Of a stretch of DNA of 64,000 bases, positions 38,601 to 53,500 are shown in pieces. A program made the position numbers and the translations under genes. The notes beneath the pieces are model-generated. The model did not search any database. It worked only from the letters and a program-made list of their open reading frames with translations, and was not told where the DNA came from. The stretch lies in assembly GCA_950295325.1 (NCBI GenBank), contig OX485806.1:42656001-42720000 (forward strand), in the 5' to 3' direction. The first letter of the stretch is position 1. The number at the start of each line of letters is the position of its first letter. The stretch is from Polytrichum commune. Taxonomy: Eukaryota > Streptophyta > Polytrichopsida > Polytrichales > Polytrichaceae.

Positions 38601-41600
38601 CCCGCTCCAGCTCCTTCTCCTTCTCCGTCTTTTTTTTGCTTTATTTCTGCTCATTGGGGTTTGGACAAGCGTTATGGGTTGTGGACTACTATGTGTGTCG
38701 GAGGTCTGTGGGTCAATGACTGCTAGTCAATGACTTCAACTCCATTGCAAGCCTCTTCACTTCAATCAGTGATCACGCAACAATGCTCTAATTTGTGCAA
38801 CAACTCCAGTCTACTGCTTAAACGTTGCCATCTTATTGTGTCGATAGATGTGTGGGTTGGTTGGCCTGATTTGCTTGTAAGTTTCACAGAAAAGACGCCC
38901 TTCTTGAATTTTGAAACAGGCCGGAAAAATCATCGAGCCTCTGCAACCAGTCTAGTCAACCAAAGTCTCACTTCTTCATCTTTCGCCCATGTCGCGAAGG
39001 TTGCCTTGCTAGATGTTGCATCACCTGGAACCTTCTTTGGCCCAGTCCTCCTCCTCCTGGACCTCTTCCTGGACATACCATCCAGTTTCCACTCTTCAAA
39101 AGGAAAGTTGTCTTCTCACACATGTGATATATTAATCAGAATCCTCAAGAGGCTGTGGACTCGAGCACTCGTAGTGAAACAATGATGTAATCAACAGGTT
39201 TAAGAATTTTTTGGAAAATCTGAAATGAGTCTCCGCATTGTTCAATCACGTCCACTTAATTACATGTAAGTCTTTAGCTCATCTTTGTGTCCATTTTGGT
39301 TGTGTTCAAGTAGTTGATAATGGTCGAACAACAGAGAAGATGCATTCCTCTAGAACAGTTTCAATGACTCGTGTGGAATGCAATGCAACCTTCAAATGTG
39401 CCTCTGAGGAGATATTACACTAAGTATGATCTTTAGTGTCATATGGCATTCTATGTCACTATGGTAACATTTCCGATGACACTTGTTACGAATAAGTGAA
39501 CAAATATTGTCATGGATGATGGATGAGTTCATCCATTGACAAAAACCCTACCTTCTAATGTCAGCAACTTGTGATGAAATATTATCATGGATGATTGAAA
39601 TTCGGATGCTCACTACCCTTGATAATTGGCAGTAATTGGAACACTATAAATCTATCATCACCAAAAAATTGAAAAGGCATGACAAGTAATGTTGGGTTAA
39701 CATTTCGTGTTGGTGACACTACACCGCGGTTTAGTTTTGTATTATGAGTTTTGGAAACTCATGAGTAGGACGTTATTGCACTACGTAATTCCAAATAATA
39801 ACACACTAAGTGGGATATTCGGTGCACTCATTGTTCGGTGCACCCATTGTTCATCGGTGAAGTTTGTATAGGTTTTGTTTCTTGTGCGCATCATGATGTA
39901 GGTTCTTCCATATTGTGTTGGACGTCTTTGCTTGTAAGATTCATGTGCACCCTTAAGAACGTTTTTTTCCTTTTCCCAGTTGTTAGAGTGGTTAGCAGAG
40001 GAAAGAGGTCAATTCCTGTTGAAATATCTATCACTAGTATGACTAACACTAGTATTGCTTACGGTTTGTGGTTTCTTACTTACTTAGGAAGGGCCAGGTC
40101 TCAGTCGTAGGAAATATTTTTTACAATTGTGCTTATTGATCATTCATATCAAAGAATGACCAGCTGTATAAATGCCAAAATTTGATACCATGGACAAAAA
40201 TTAAGGAAAGGCGCACAATAGGCTAAGTAGAAGAGGAAGATGGTAGAAAAAATAGCTCTAAACACAGACACCCCAACAGGAAGAATTACTAAAAATTTGA
40301 ACTATATACAGTAAGCGCATGCACAGAAAATATTAATTGTTGACTGGAGGGTTGTACCACTAGAAATGTTGCTCTTGAGTTTTTTTGAAGCCCCATATGT
40401 AACCTGATTGAGATTTTCATTTCTGAACCACCAATAATTCAAAGAGAGAAGACAGAGGGGCACTTACAATACCTCCTGTACAATCTCTCAAGGTGGGAAA
40501 TTATTGATTGAATCAGATTGCAAACTTCCCATAAATTTAATATAAAGAGCGTGCAGAGGTGAAAATAATTATTGTTAATCGATAAAAGTTGCAGAAGTTG
40601 CTCCTGAATTATTTATGCGCACACATGTAACCTGATTAAGAGCCTTTTCTGTGAAACCGCAATTTAGATTGAAGACAACAGGGCCGTATAATTCTTCACG
40701 TACAATGTCTCAAGGCGACAAAATAACATTCAAATCCTGATGACTTTCTGTGCATTTTATGCAATGATCACACAAAGGTGAAGATAGGAATTGTCAAGCC
40801 AATAACACCACTTGCTCCTGAATTCTTTATCCACACATGTAACCTAACTAAGAGTTCATTTTTGAGACATTGCACACTGTAGAGGATGGGCATGAGAAGT
40901 ACCACATTGCCAATGGTAATCAACAACTTCTTTCTGTTCCAAAGTTATATTTCCAGGCCTGATTAAGTAGAATAAGTGTTGCAAGTGTTTGAAGTGAATC
41001 TTAAAAGCTGATCTTAGGTAGCTCGGATAACCTTATAATGATTTTAATTTGGGGTGCACCTCATCAATCGAGTCCTCGAAGATGGGAGAAGGTCTGTGTC
41101 TGAAGATAGGCACAAATTTTAAAGGTCTTGACTAATGAGGGCTTGCCACTTGACTATGCTTGGAATCTCATGCTTGTGATCATGGACCTTTTCTTCTTGG
41201 GATTTATTCTTGAAGCTAGAATAGGTGGAAAGAAAGCGTCCTCACAAGGCTCGAGAATATTATGTATGTTTTTTCTGGAATTTAGGGTTTTCAGTAAATC
41301 AACTTTTTCTACATTGGTTAACTTGATATAGACATTGAAATTCTATATAACAAATATATTCAATTCATGCATTCGTGCTTTTCTTTTTTCTTGGTCCATT
41401 CTTGATGTTTACTAGGGTGTTCCTTTGTCCTTGAAAACAATAGCTTTGGTTAAAGCGGTGGCTTTGAAGTGAATCTTAAAAGTTGATATGGTAAGTGTTG
41501 CCCAATATTTGTTGCACTTTACTTCATTCAGCTGATGAGAATGATTCTGCAACTTAGAGCCATCTATGTCAAATTTAGTCTTGATGCTCAGTTATGATTT

Positions 41601-44600
41601 TGCAGCAAAAGCATATTGACTATCTGGTCAATTTAGAGATAATTTAAACAGTGAAGGTCACAAAATAAAGTATCAGGCTTTTTTTTACCAAAGTTATTTG
41701 CAATGTTGACATTATAATGATATCACTTTGACTTGGTTATTAGATTAGTTTCCATCCCACACAGTTTCTCCATGCTTTTACTTCAAACATCTTCTCAAGA
41801 TGTTTTGTCCCTGATGTGACAGGCTAACACTAGTATGACTAACACTAGTTTGACTTTGACTAGTATGACTGTCTCTGCAGTCCTAACACTAGTTTGACTA
41901 ACACTAGTATGACTAACACTAGTATGACTAACACTAGTCAAATCTAGTAAACCCTGAATTGGTACTAGTAAAGTCTGCAAATAGGGTGACTGTGTGTAGT
42001 ACCCTTTGGTAGATATTTCACCACTGTAGATGCCAGTTGTTTACAATGACCTATTGCTTGATTAACCAGTGTCTCTAACTATTTGTATTGGCCTAAAGAG
42101 CCGTGTAGAAGCAGTAGACATGTAGACTAATTATTGCGCATGAACTGTAGCCATTGGAAGAAGAGGGGATGAGGACGAGAAGGTCAGTGGAAGTATTGTT
42201 GCCACCATCCCCAGCACGTCAAACTCCACTGCATGTGGGCCTTTCGCAAGCTCTGACATTACTTCATACTTGTTAAGTCAATAGTCCCTAATACGTGCTG
42301 TGAACTTGAACTAAGTCGATGTGTACCAAATGTGCAGGGGAAACCTGTATTGTCAGAACTTGCGAAGTGGGAAATTAGAAGGCAGTGCAGTGCGAAGACC
42401 ACAGCCGAGGAAGGACGTTCACGGCCACCAAAACCCTCTGGCTCGAAATTTGCGGTGCCACAAACACTGCAACAACCGGAGTCGGCTGTAGTGAAGCAAA
42501 AACGCAACATGTCGACTAGTGTGACGTGGTCATCTAACGATGAGGACGCCCACGACTTCCTATAGGAGGACAGCCTATACCCGGACTTTGCACCACCTAA
42601 TGCTCGGAGGTACAAAGGTTCACGTTATTCTGCCAAGACCTCTGAAGTTGGTTCGGAAGACTATGCAAGCATAGACCTCAAGATTATGAGCAAAGAGTTG
42701 AAGATGTTGAAGGTACAAAGGGCTCAAGCGCAACGTCAAGCGGCAAAGCTCACACCGGATGTAGGTGCAGGAGAAGACTTCGATGGATTATCATGGAAGT
42801 TGAATGCCGATAAGCGCCACCGGAGGTGGCTGCATTCACGGCAGCAGCAGTAGGAAGCACCGGTCCGAGAGCAGCAGGGAAGAAAACGGTACACCGTAGA
42901 AGTGGATATGAAGGGGAGTCCATGCGGGGCAAACCATCACCTATGGTTGAAATGCCTACGTGGCCATGCAATGGACCTGGACTTCAACGTCGATAATTAC
43001 AACGACCACAATCCAATGGCACTGTTGAATATCAAGAAGAGGGTGGATAACACCTTTGAGTATGAAGGTGGCATTGGGCACGTTACAGAGTGGTCATTTC
43101 ATGCCAATTTGAAATCACAGTTAAAGATGAAGAGGTATGCCATGAAAAAATTAATGGTCACTGGCAGGGAGAAACCAAAGCACATCCGCCAAGACCATTG
43201 GGTCAACCTGTTGGCACTAATCGCAGATGAGAAGAAGGTGAAGCAAGCAGAGACTCTAACTCAGAATTGAGCTCAACTAAAGCGGCTTTCCCATGCTGGC
43301 AGGTCCGAGGGGGAGGTCACTGCACATCTGGTAAGTAATTTTCCTTCCTCAACCTCTAGTCGTGCTGTAGTCACCTATGAATTCATGGCATAGTCAACAT
43401 CCAGGGAGGTCCTAGTATCATGTTAGACAATATGTACTCACGTTGTAGGCCGATTCTAGTCAACTTGTAGTCAACTTGTAGTTCAATTGTAGTCAACTTG
43501 TAGTCTAGTTGTAGTCACCTCGTATTGAAGTTCATGCCTACTTGACCCAGTCAAAAAAACCTGTTTTTGGCCTTGCATTGACTGTATGTGGTGAATCTCT
43601 CATGGTTGTATGACTAAGCCAAAATGTGGTATGTTAGGTAGGTCTGAAATTTTTGTGAGTAAAGGGGTTGGTTCAGACTAGGACCCTCTCGGCAAGGGGT
43701 TGGGGTAACACACTAGATTTTTCTTGTTCAGACAGCTTGGTTGTATGTGAAAGAGGCCAGATTTCAGTATGCTAGGTAGGGCTGAAAAGTTTTTGACTAA
43801 AGGGGTTGGTACAGCATATTGGAGAAGATAATATATTGTTGATATCGTTCTATTTCATCTTCACTAATGCCCAAATGTGGTTTCCACATTGGATTCAAGT
43901 GGCCTCTCCCCAATGCAGGAATGACACATAGCATGACACATAACACATGAAGTAGTAAAAAAAAAAAGTTTTGAACTTTGTTATTGAAATAATAAATGAT
44001 ATTTCAATGAGAGTATGAGCTACGGCATTGTTGGCCTTTGTAAGTTACAATGTAGTTTATCAAACTGATCACTGATGTCCATGAGGAATGCAGTTGAAGC
44101 CAATATGGTGCAGTTAAGAAAATCAGGGTACTATAGAGAGTGTTTTATGCTTGCACTTTCACTTGTGAACCATATTGTAGTCATGGTCCAGTACACATCT
44201 AGTGAAATCTTAGTAATACGACAGTCAACATTTAATGACCTAGTAGTCATGTTCTAGTCAACTTCTAGTGTAGTTGTAGTCAACACGTTTTGAAGTTCAT
44301 GCCTACTTCAGAACTTGTTTATGCGTATATAGCATACATTGTAACCATGTTTATGTCTGATTAATGGAATGAAATGCAAGACGGTCTTGGTGCAAGCAGC
44401 AGAGTTGCAACGGGATCCAAGTTGTGAGGAGATAGAGTATGAGATGCTACGCCAAAAATCTCGCAAAAAACAACCGGTAGGCACGCCAAATGTGTCCCAC
44501 ATTTATGGTAGCGGAAGCGGAGTGCAGGTGCCGTCGACGTCCCTGGCAATGGAAGTAAAATCGATGAAACGCGACCTTTATACCCGAATGGTTGGGATAG

Positions 44601-47598
44601 AGGCAAGTATGAAGGCAATCATGACAGCACTAAACATACCAGTTGTTCCAAGCCCTAATACTTGCAATGTGCAGCAGCCTTCATCTTTCGAGCAAAGGCA
44701 GTCAACTCCGAACACGGGTAGCACAGAGTGCTTGCTTAATTCGGTACGTTTCTTTCCAGAGTTGAACCGGAATTTGCATTGGTAGAGTTAATGTGTCACC
44801 ACTCTAAACCCTAAACCTTGAGGACGTATTGTTGCCCATGTTTTGTAGTTCCCAAACCAGAAATTGGCCTCACCAAAAGCCAAAGGACATTCAAAAAAAA
44901 ATTCTCCTCAAATTGACGAAGCTCATGTGGTACACGCACACACTACACATGAGCAAGAGGTGACTTCAAAAGCATTCTGAACATAGAGTTTGTGACCACA
45001 ACATAGTAAACTACAGATCATGTCGTGAGTAGTAGTAGCTAATGTTGTTGAGCTCTCGAGTATGAAATTTGAACTTCATTCTTAGTCCAAAGTTGGCTAG
45101 CTTTGGAGTGCTATAAATTTGTGGGACTAAATGTTACTCGGGTGGATATTTTGTACAGGGAAAGAAACAAAAGGCAGAAGACGAAGGTCCCACCCAACAG
45201 GAGGTTCTAGAGTCAGAGAAAAAAATTGATCAGGAGGTAAGCTCCGGCTCAAGGGAGAAGGTGGCCACAGATGTTGCAGGTGACAAAGAGGGTGGGATAG
45301 GAACTCCGAAGAAGAGGGTGCGGACCACGGAGTTGCAGAAGCTACAAGTTGGAATGCAGTCACCGCAAATGCCACGGAAATTATGAGCCAAGCATTATGT
45401 GGAAAAGGAATCGGAGAAGATTGGCAAGAAGCGGCCCCCCAAGAAAGGTGCATCAAAAACCACAAAGGTAGGACAATGACTAATGTTTGACTAATGTTTG
45501 ACTAATGCTTGACTAATGCTTGACTAATGTTTGACTAACCCGTGACTAATGCTTGACTAGGTATAGTCAAAATATCGTAACTATCTTTAGTAGAGTGGGC
45601 ACTACATGTTTACTACTGGTAGTGAACAATGCTTGACTTTTTGAATGTCACTGGTATTAGTCATCAAATGACAAGTCATGTATCCACGGTCGAAGCTCTT
45701 ACTAACTCCGAAGCATGTCAATCTTTTTGTAGGAAAAAGAAACATTGAAGGAGGTTGAAGCAATGCTGCCCTTTGTAGCATGAGACATTGTACAGATCAT
45801 GGGAATAGGAGTCGACGAGGAATCGCTTCTAGTAGGGGAAGGGAGGGTCACGACTCTTCCGGGTGGGACATTACACGGAGTAGTAATCGCTGAAGGAATT
45901 GTGTCCTTGGCAGTGCTGCAGAGCCACGATGATGCATATGTGTTATATAAGCCCTTAATGCTAGATGATCCACCAGTCTCAAAAATTGGTGACGCCGTTG
46001 GGCAGTTTATTTTGTGGCCCACAGAATGTTTGCGCCGTAGTCCACCAGTTTAGATCCAGACATTCTCTAGGAACCCTCATTTGCTTATGGGAGGACTATA
46101 CCCAGAAACGATTATTTTCAATATAAACTGCTCTTTTAACCAGTGTATGGAATGCCACCAGTATTCGTTTCTAAGGAATGGTTGAATATGCGCAGCTGAG
46201 CTTGTTACCACAAAGAGTACAAATTGCTCATACATGGATATGCATCTAGTTCTATCACTAGTCGTATTAATTTGACTACTTGTAATAACAATATTAAAAA
46301 TGAAGACCATAACTATTCACATGGACTGACTAGAGTCAGTCACGAATCTGGAATGTAAGACTAAAGTGAATGAGGAGAAGTGACTATGCGTAGTAGTTTC
46401 CAATTGAAGTGAATTACTAAAATGATTGCAACTAGTGAAAAATACTATCTTTGAGGCCAGCTGAATGCCAATTGTGTGACTAGTTTTAGTCAGGCACGGG
46501 TAGATCACTCCAAGGCATTTTTGTGCACCACGTGCGGCTGGGGGTTATTTGTTTTGGGGCTATTTACCTTCAAGGGCTGAATTAAAGCCTCCCTATAATT
46601 ACTTAAATTTCAAAAATGGCCCATTTGTTTGCACCCTTCCATTACTTATATTGTCCAAGTCACTGCAATTTTTTGTACTCTATATTCCTTTTAAGTAATT
46701 TTGGACAGACGGAAATCCCAATTATCATCCATCCCCGTGAGTCCCAAACCCATTTACATACCATACTAAATATACCTTCTAGGATCCTTATCTTCAGCCC
46801 CTATATTAATTTTACAAAAAAATAATGGCCCACATTTTATGTCCATCTAACTTACTTATAATGGGATTGTCTACATTTAATGGCCCCTTCATTATTTGGA
46901 ATTCCTTTATAATTTTTATTTCAAATGATTTTAATCCTCTCTATATTATGCCGCACGTCGTTTTTAAAATGCACTAAGTGATCTACCCGTGTAGTCAAGG
47001 TAAACCCTGGATTGTCCACCATGAACAACAACAACAACATTTCTTAAGCAATGAACGCTAAATGTAGTGGAGCCCACACATAGGTATGACAAACGCAGGA
47101 CTAACCCGTGACAAATGCTTGAGTAGTCTTTGACTAATCCTAGTCACACCAATGTGACTAAATATAGTGGAACGTTGTAGCAAAGATGACTATGTTTTTT
47201 TTGGATTATACACAAGTCATTATGAATAGACTTAGTGAAGCGACATAATTATTGACATGACCAAGCTTTTACTAGGTCTAGTCAAAATATCATAACTATC
47301 TTTAGTAGAGTGGGCACGACATGTTTACTACTGGTAGTGAACAATGCTTGACTATATGTAGTCGAGACACACGATGTCCCAAGGGCGGTGCCAATCGAGG
47401 TCCCAAAAGGTCATTGGGAACGTGCATAGGGAACAAAATGCCCACAGAATAAGCCATAGTCAACTTGTTGCAAGCGACTGGTCCGACCTGACAAGCATTT
47501 CACTCACTTTGCGACTACAGTAGTCCTAGTCAAGTACTTGGTTTTATACCATTTTTAGTCAAAAAACCCAGTCAAAAAAACATGTTTTTGGCATAGTG
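32639..47598. mobile_element. CACTA (En/Spm) DNA transposon, 14,960 bp
   Basis: The left end reads CACTATGCCAAAA at 32639 and the right end TTTTTGGCATAGTG at 47598. These are inverted copies, identical over 13 bp and similar over about 29 bp. The flanks are CAC at 32636-32638 and CAC at 47599-47601, the 3-bp target duplication typical of CACTA elements. The interior has a TNP2-like transposase gene on the - strand and a TNPA/Transposase_24-like gene on the + strand, arranged head to head. It also has many TTGACTA/TAGTCAA motifs, especially towards the right end. It interrupts the LINE. Both genes carry in-frame stops, so the copy is not autonomous as read. Confidence 0.95.
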
Positions 47599-50500
47599 CA
47601 CACTAACACAAATCCAAAACCCCACTACCAAAGCCATACTAACCCCGAAAGAATTTCAATCCACATACAAACACATACACAAAACCATCAAAGAGGCTCT
47701 CCAACAAGCAACAACATTGTCCCCCCCCCCCACCCACAAACTCTACAAACCCAATACAACAAACACCACCACAAAGCGAGGTCATGATAAACATCCCCCC
47801 TATAACAAGCAATCCAAACAATAATAAAAGAAAAGACCTCCACCAAAAAAGACAAATGGGGTGCACAAGCAATAAGGACGAACTACCTTTGCCAATGGCA
47901 AGCCCCACAAGGCATCATACAACAATGGAGAAGTGAGGTAAAACTACTACACCCGGATAATATATTTCTAGAACATAACATACTATGTATTACACAACAT
48001 CACAAAAAGCAAGCCGAACTCTTAGCCACCCACACATACGCTAATTGCCTCAATCACATACAATCAAAAGACAACAAAGTCATATACCCCCCTCTTCACA
48101 TCACCAACCTAAAATTATCCATACAAGAATGCAACCTGGATAAAGACATTCAAGTAAACCAACCAACCATCCAAATACAAAACTCCGAAGCCAACATATA
48201 TGACCAAAAAGGAAACTACATGGCCACCATCACTATAGAAAGGCTACAATGGCTATGGAACCAATTCTCTTACCACCATTTCTCACAAACACGGGTAGAT
48301 CACTCTAAGTCATTTTTGTGCACCACGTGCGGCTGGGGTTTTTTTTGTTTTGGGGCATTTACCTTCAAGGGTTGAATTAAAGCCTCCCTATAATTACTTA
48401 AATTTCAAAAATGGCCCATTTTTTTGCACCCTTCCATTACTTATATTGTCCAAGTCACTACAATTTTTTGTATTCTATATTTATTTTAAGTAAAAAAAGC
48501 TAATCTACTTCCTAACGCAATTGACGAGTGTTGAGGGAAAGCATGGTAACAAAGAAGGGTGCAAACATTAATACCATTGAAACAGAGTTATGAAGAAAAC
48601 ACATAGGAGACCATAGCAAAGTAATATCATTGCAAACACTGTTATGATAAAAACACATAGGAGATGTTAGCACAAATACCACATACGACATGCCAGCAAC
48701 ATACCTTCTAGGATCCTTATCTTCAGCCCCTATATTAATTTTACAAATAAATAATGGCCCACGTTTTATGTCCATCTAACTTACTTATAATGGGATTGTA
48801 TACATTTAATGGCCCCTTCATTATTTGGAATTCATTTATAATTTTTATTTCAAATGATTTTAATCCTCTCTATATTATGCCGCACGTCGTTTTTAAAATG
48901 CACGAAGTGATCTACCCGTGCTCACAAACTACAAAAGCCCTCCAACCCCCACCACAAAACTTTGAAACTGAAATACTCTGGCTAATACAAAGATACATAA
49001 CCATACTCCCCAAAACAATGCCAAAAAACATACAACCCCAAAACATGCACCATACAATAAACCCGACAATTATCAAAACATTAATAAACTCCCTCAAAAT
49101 CACGCACTCCTACTATTCATCCCCACTCACATGCCCCACACAACTCACACAATATCACTCACCCCATAACCGCGACATAATATTTGGTTCCATAGGACAC
49201 GCACAAACCTCTAGATAGAAAGGTATTGGTCTAGCCTACCCCACAAACCATAAAACAACCATCGAAGCCATCCACTGGGCTAGAATGGCGGCCAAAGAAG
49301 ACTCAAACACGATCACCATACTCATAATCAACCATAACGACTGGACCACAGAACAAATCCCACTTACCACAAGTGGTGACATACACACCCTTGCAACCAT
49401 CCCTCCGCATACCATACTATATAACCCTACGCCGGAATGGCCAAAATATTACCAATACGTAGAACACTCACTCACAACAATACTATGTATACATAACCAC
49501 GCCAACCTCACACCAAGCCTAAAAACCCCACAAGAACTCGCACAAGTACTAGAGCATACCATCAACACACCCATAGACACATTCCCAATCAAACCCACAA
49601 TGCCAAATTACCACATTAAATTCTCAAACATATGGAAAAACGCCCCCATAAAAAACATCCCCCACTCAAACCTCCCCAGTAAATACTACCGCCAACACCC
49701 CCTCAAATTCCCCCCACAACAATGCATGTACACAAATGGTTCATTCATTCCACCAACTAAGAACTCCGAAGGTCAAATAGAGGGTGACATCGCAAGTTCA
49801 GGAGTATATAGCCCCAACACAAACATCTGCATATCAGAACGACTACCAGGATATCAAAACATACTTAGAGCAGAATTAAATGCTATACTCATAGCAGTCA
49901 AAACCATTCAAGTCATACAAATCAAAACACACATCTTTACGGATAGCCTTAATAGCATATATCTACTTAGTAACCATATACAACACCCAACCTCACAACA
50001 CCACCACCCGGACAAAATCCTCATAGCCGCCATAATACACCAAATCTACCTAACACCGAACTTAGTACATATACATAAAGTACGTGCCCACACGGGCATC
50101 CAAGGAAATGAATAGTCGATGCACTAGCCAACGAAGGCACAAATAAAGAAAAACCCACTCCCACACCCCATATACACATCGCACACGCTACACCATATTG
50201 GCTAACAAGTTGTCCCACAGCAACACGCAATGGGGCAAATCAAAACTTGCACACATTCATCACAAAAACACACGAAAAACAAGAAGTTAGGTTGGCCCAA
50301 CATAAACACCCATATGTAGATAAATGGCCTTCCAACGACCAAATAAACCACAAACTCTCCAACCACTTTTGGAAAAACAATAAAATAACGGACGCTCAAA
50401 TCACCCAAACTCTAAAATTTTGATATGCCCAATACATAGGTAACCATAGAAAGAATATTTTTTGGCCCCTCAAATTTCAAAATCCAAACTATACATTGTG

Positions 50501-53500
50501 CCGTAAAAACGAAAGAGACACATGGCCACACTTACTCTCAATGTGCGAACACCCATACTTAAAGGGCCTAAGAATAGCACGCCACAACAAGGCAGTCCAT
50601 CTCATCACCCAAACACTCCAAGCCAACAAACACACCAGATACTACACACTAACAAATGCAGGTAATATCAACGACAACAACCAAGAACAAACAATCCCCG
50701 AATGGCTCATTGAATGCCTATGCCCCCAAACCAGCTGTCAGTGCCACGCTAGACTAAGACCCAACATCCTATGTATTATAGGAGCCCCTAACCACACCCC
50801 AACACCCATGCTACCTTCACCCACACGAACCATCCAATTCATTGAATTCACGTACAGCCACGACAGATTCCCAGAACAAGCCATAACACACAAACATGCC
50901 AAATACGACCCATTAATCAGCACTATACAAAGCAAGGGATGGAAAACAAACCCCCTTATAACCATCACAGCAGGAGTTAGAGGTGCCATACACGAACAAT
51001 CCATCAAAAAATTAGAAGACCTCAAAATCCCAAAACCTAATATCAAAATCCTCATGAAAAACATACATCAAAACGCCATCAAATATCTCACATACCTCGT
51101 ATTAAATAAAAGAAAACTCGATAACAAACAAAATACCGTTGCACCTCCCTAGAAACTTACCCCTCACTCCTTACAATATACTTCTTACACTATACTTTCT
51201 ATTTCTTTTCTACTAAAAGAGCCCACCTCCCAATGGAGGCATAACTCCCCATGCTACAACACGGCCCGCCGTGTTTAGCATTCGGACAACGGGCTCGCAT
51301 TCACGCCGGTACAATGTGCGGGCGTTACTTTTTCTTTTCTTTTCTAATGTCCTTGGAAATTGAGAGAGCCAATTGACTTAAATGACCTCGTCCCTAGAGG
51401 TATCATGTTTTTAATCTATGGCAAGTCACAAGATGGAGCTAAAGGGACAAGGCAAGGCAACTATTGCTTGCGGGGAAAAAAACCGAAAGGTCAAGGTCTA
51501 TTTCTTCCCTACGACCCCCGTATTGAGACAACTACGTCCATGTTAACCGGTTGGACAATATATTCCTTAGTTGGATGATAGACTGGCAACAAAACTATTG
51601 GACTAAATTTAGGGTTAATCAATGAATTACGTAGTTGAACTGACCTTTGAAGTTGAATTAAAAGGATCTAATTAACATGAGACCATGGACGACTCCAAAG
51701 TGCCTTTGACTTTGGTTAAGAGACAAAAATGGGTTACTTATGCAAGACAATTGACTGTGGTTGTGCCTATGTTTGTGCACCGCACTTGGTCCAATTAAAA
51801 CAAACTCACTGCCAAACAATTGCCTGGGAATTTAAAGTGAGGTAAGAGACTGCCACATTTGCATGTACTGACATGGAGAGGCTTTTAGAGTTTTTATCCC
51901 CTACCCGTAAACCAATTGTCAGTCCTATTCCAAAATAAAGTGAAGTAACCATGTGTTTTCCCTAATAAACCTTATTTGAGACGCCTAGATGTTGTACAAG
52001 TCACCTTTTAAGTCTTCACTGATTGTTTTCCTGGGTTTGTTTTTAACCAAATTTACACTACAACAAGTTTCCAACTACAAATAATCAAATTATGACAACA
52101 TGTAGTAGAAGTTGGCACATTATTTTATTCTTATCATAATCCATTAGCTACTCTAACTTGCAAGAAACAACCACGTTGATTACTATATTGAGTTTTCATT
52201 TTGACTGTTGACTGCTATGATAGCAATCAAATGTTGCATTGATTACTGAATTGATTATCATATTTTGATAATTCAATCTTGTGATGATATTCCGCTAGGT
52301 GTCATGCCCAAATGTTACATTGTCATCATTATTGACATGTATAATATGATGTGTAGAGGCCTTGTCATGTCCATTTGCACATCCATGACCTTATGAACCC
52401 CCACATTGTCTTGATGCATTAGCAATGTTAGGTGAGCACCCTCCTCCATGTCCCTACTGGGCAATGACTACTAGACATCAAGGATGACAATTTTGTTGTT
52501 TGTGGGACCTTTGTTCATTTCTTAATTTTGGGTGTTTGGGATGTTTCACAAATCTAATCCAAATAGGTGAGGCAATGGTCCTTCTAAAATGGAAATTGAA
52601 GCCAAAAATTTGCAAAATCATTCCAAAGGAGCGTTGTGCATGTTTTGTTTGGTTGACCTACACCACTGTACACCCTCTTAAAACATGATGGAAAATTGAC
52701 CCATATCATGCCTCTTACACGACATCAAGTGTAGGGACTTAAGAAAATCATGATCATATCATTGCATGGGCACATGAGATGCCAAATGTTGCCATGAGTT
52801 GAACCTATATAGTTTATATATCAACTAACATTTTTGAACAAGATCATCACTTGGAATTGCATATGTCCCCTTCTCCAATGCAAATTACCCTGATCATAGC
52901 CGAGGCTCATGTAGATAAGTAATTTTGTCCAATCGGGATTAGCAATTGACTTAAATATGCAATTTTTTTTTTTTGCCAGGTTTTGAATTAACATGATGTT
53001 GGTTGAAGAGCCAAAGGCATCCAAGTGCACATGAAATGGTTGATCCCATTATGGTGGGCTTGAAAATGTTGGGTTGGTATAGAATAAATGGAAGGTCAAT
53101 TGTCTACCGAAAACCAATTTCCCAAAACAATCACTAGAAATAGGACAATTGATTGATGTGAATGGACATCAAATTGTTGATTTGTTGACATTGATAACCT
53201 CGCGCAAAAATTGGCTAATCAAATCAATTAGAATGGTTGTTTTGCCCAATCAACGGGTTGACTTGTATGGTCATTCAAAGGAGCCGATTGGTTGACTATT
53301 GCCCCTTATCCCCACCCTTTAATTTATTCAAAGGAATTCATGAGGCCCATTAATCCCAACAATACACCTCCTTTTTATTTTGAAGACATTGTATACATAG
53401 CAAGCATTACCCAAAAAATATACATGGTTGTGAATTTCCTACCCACAAAAGCTAGACATTTACACGTTTTTCATGACAAATCCTCTTTAAGGAACATCTA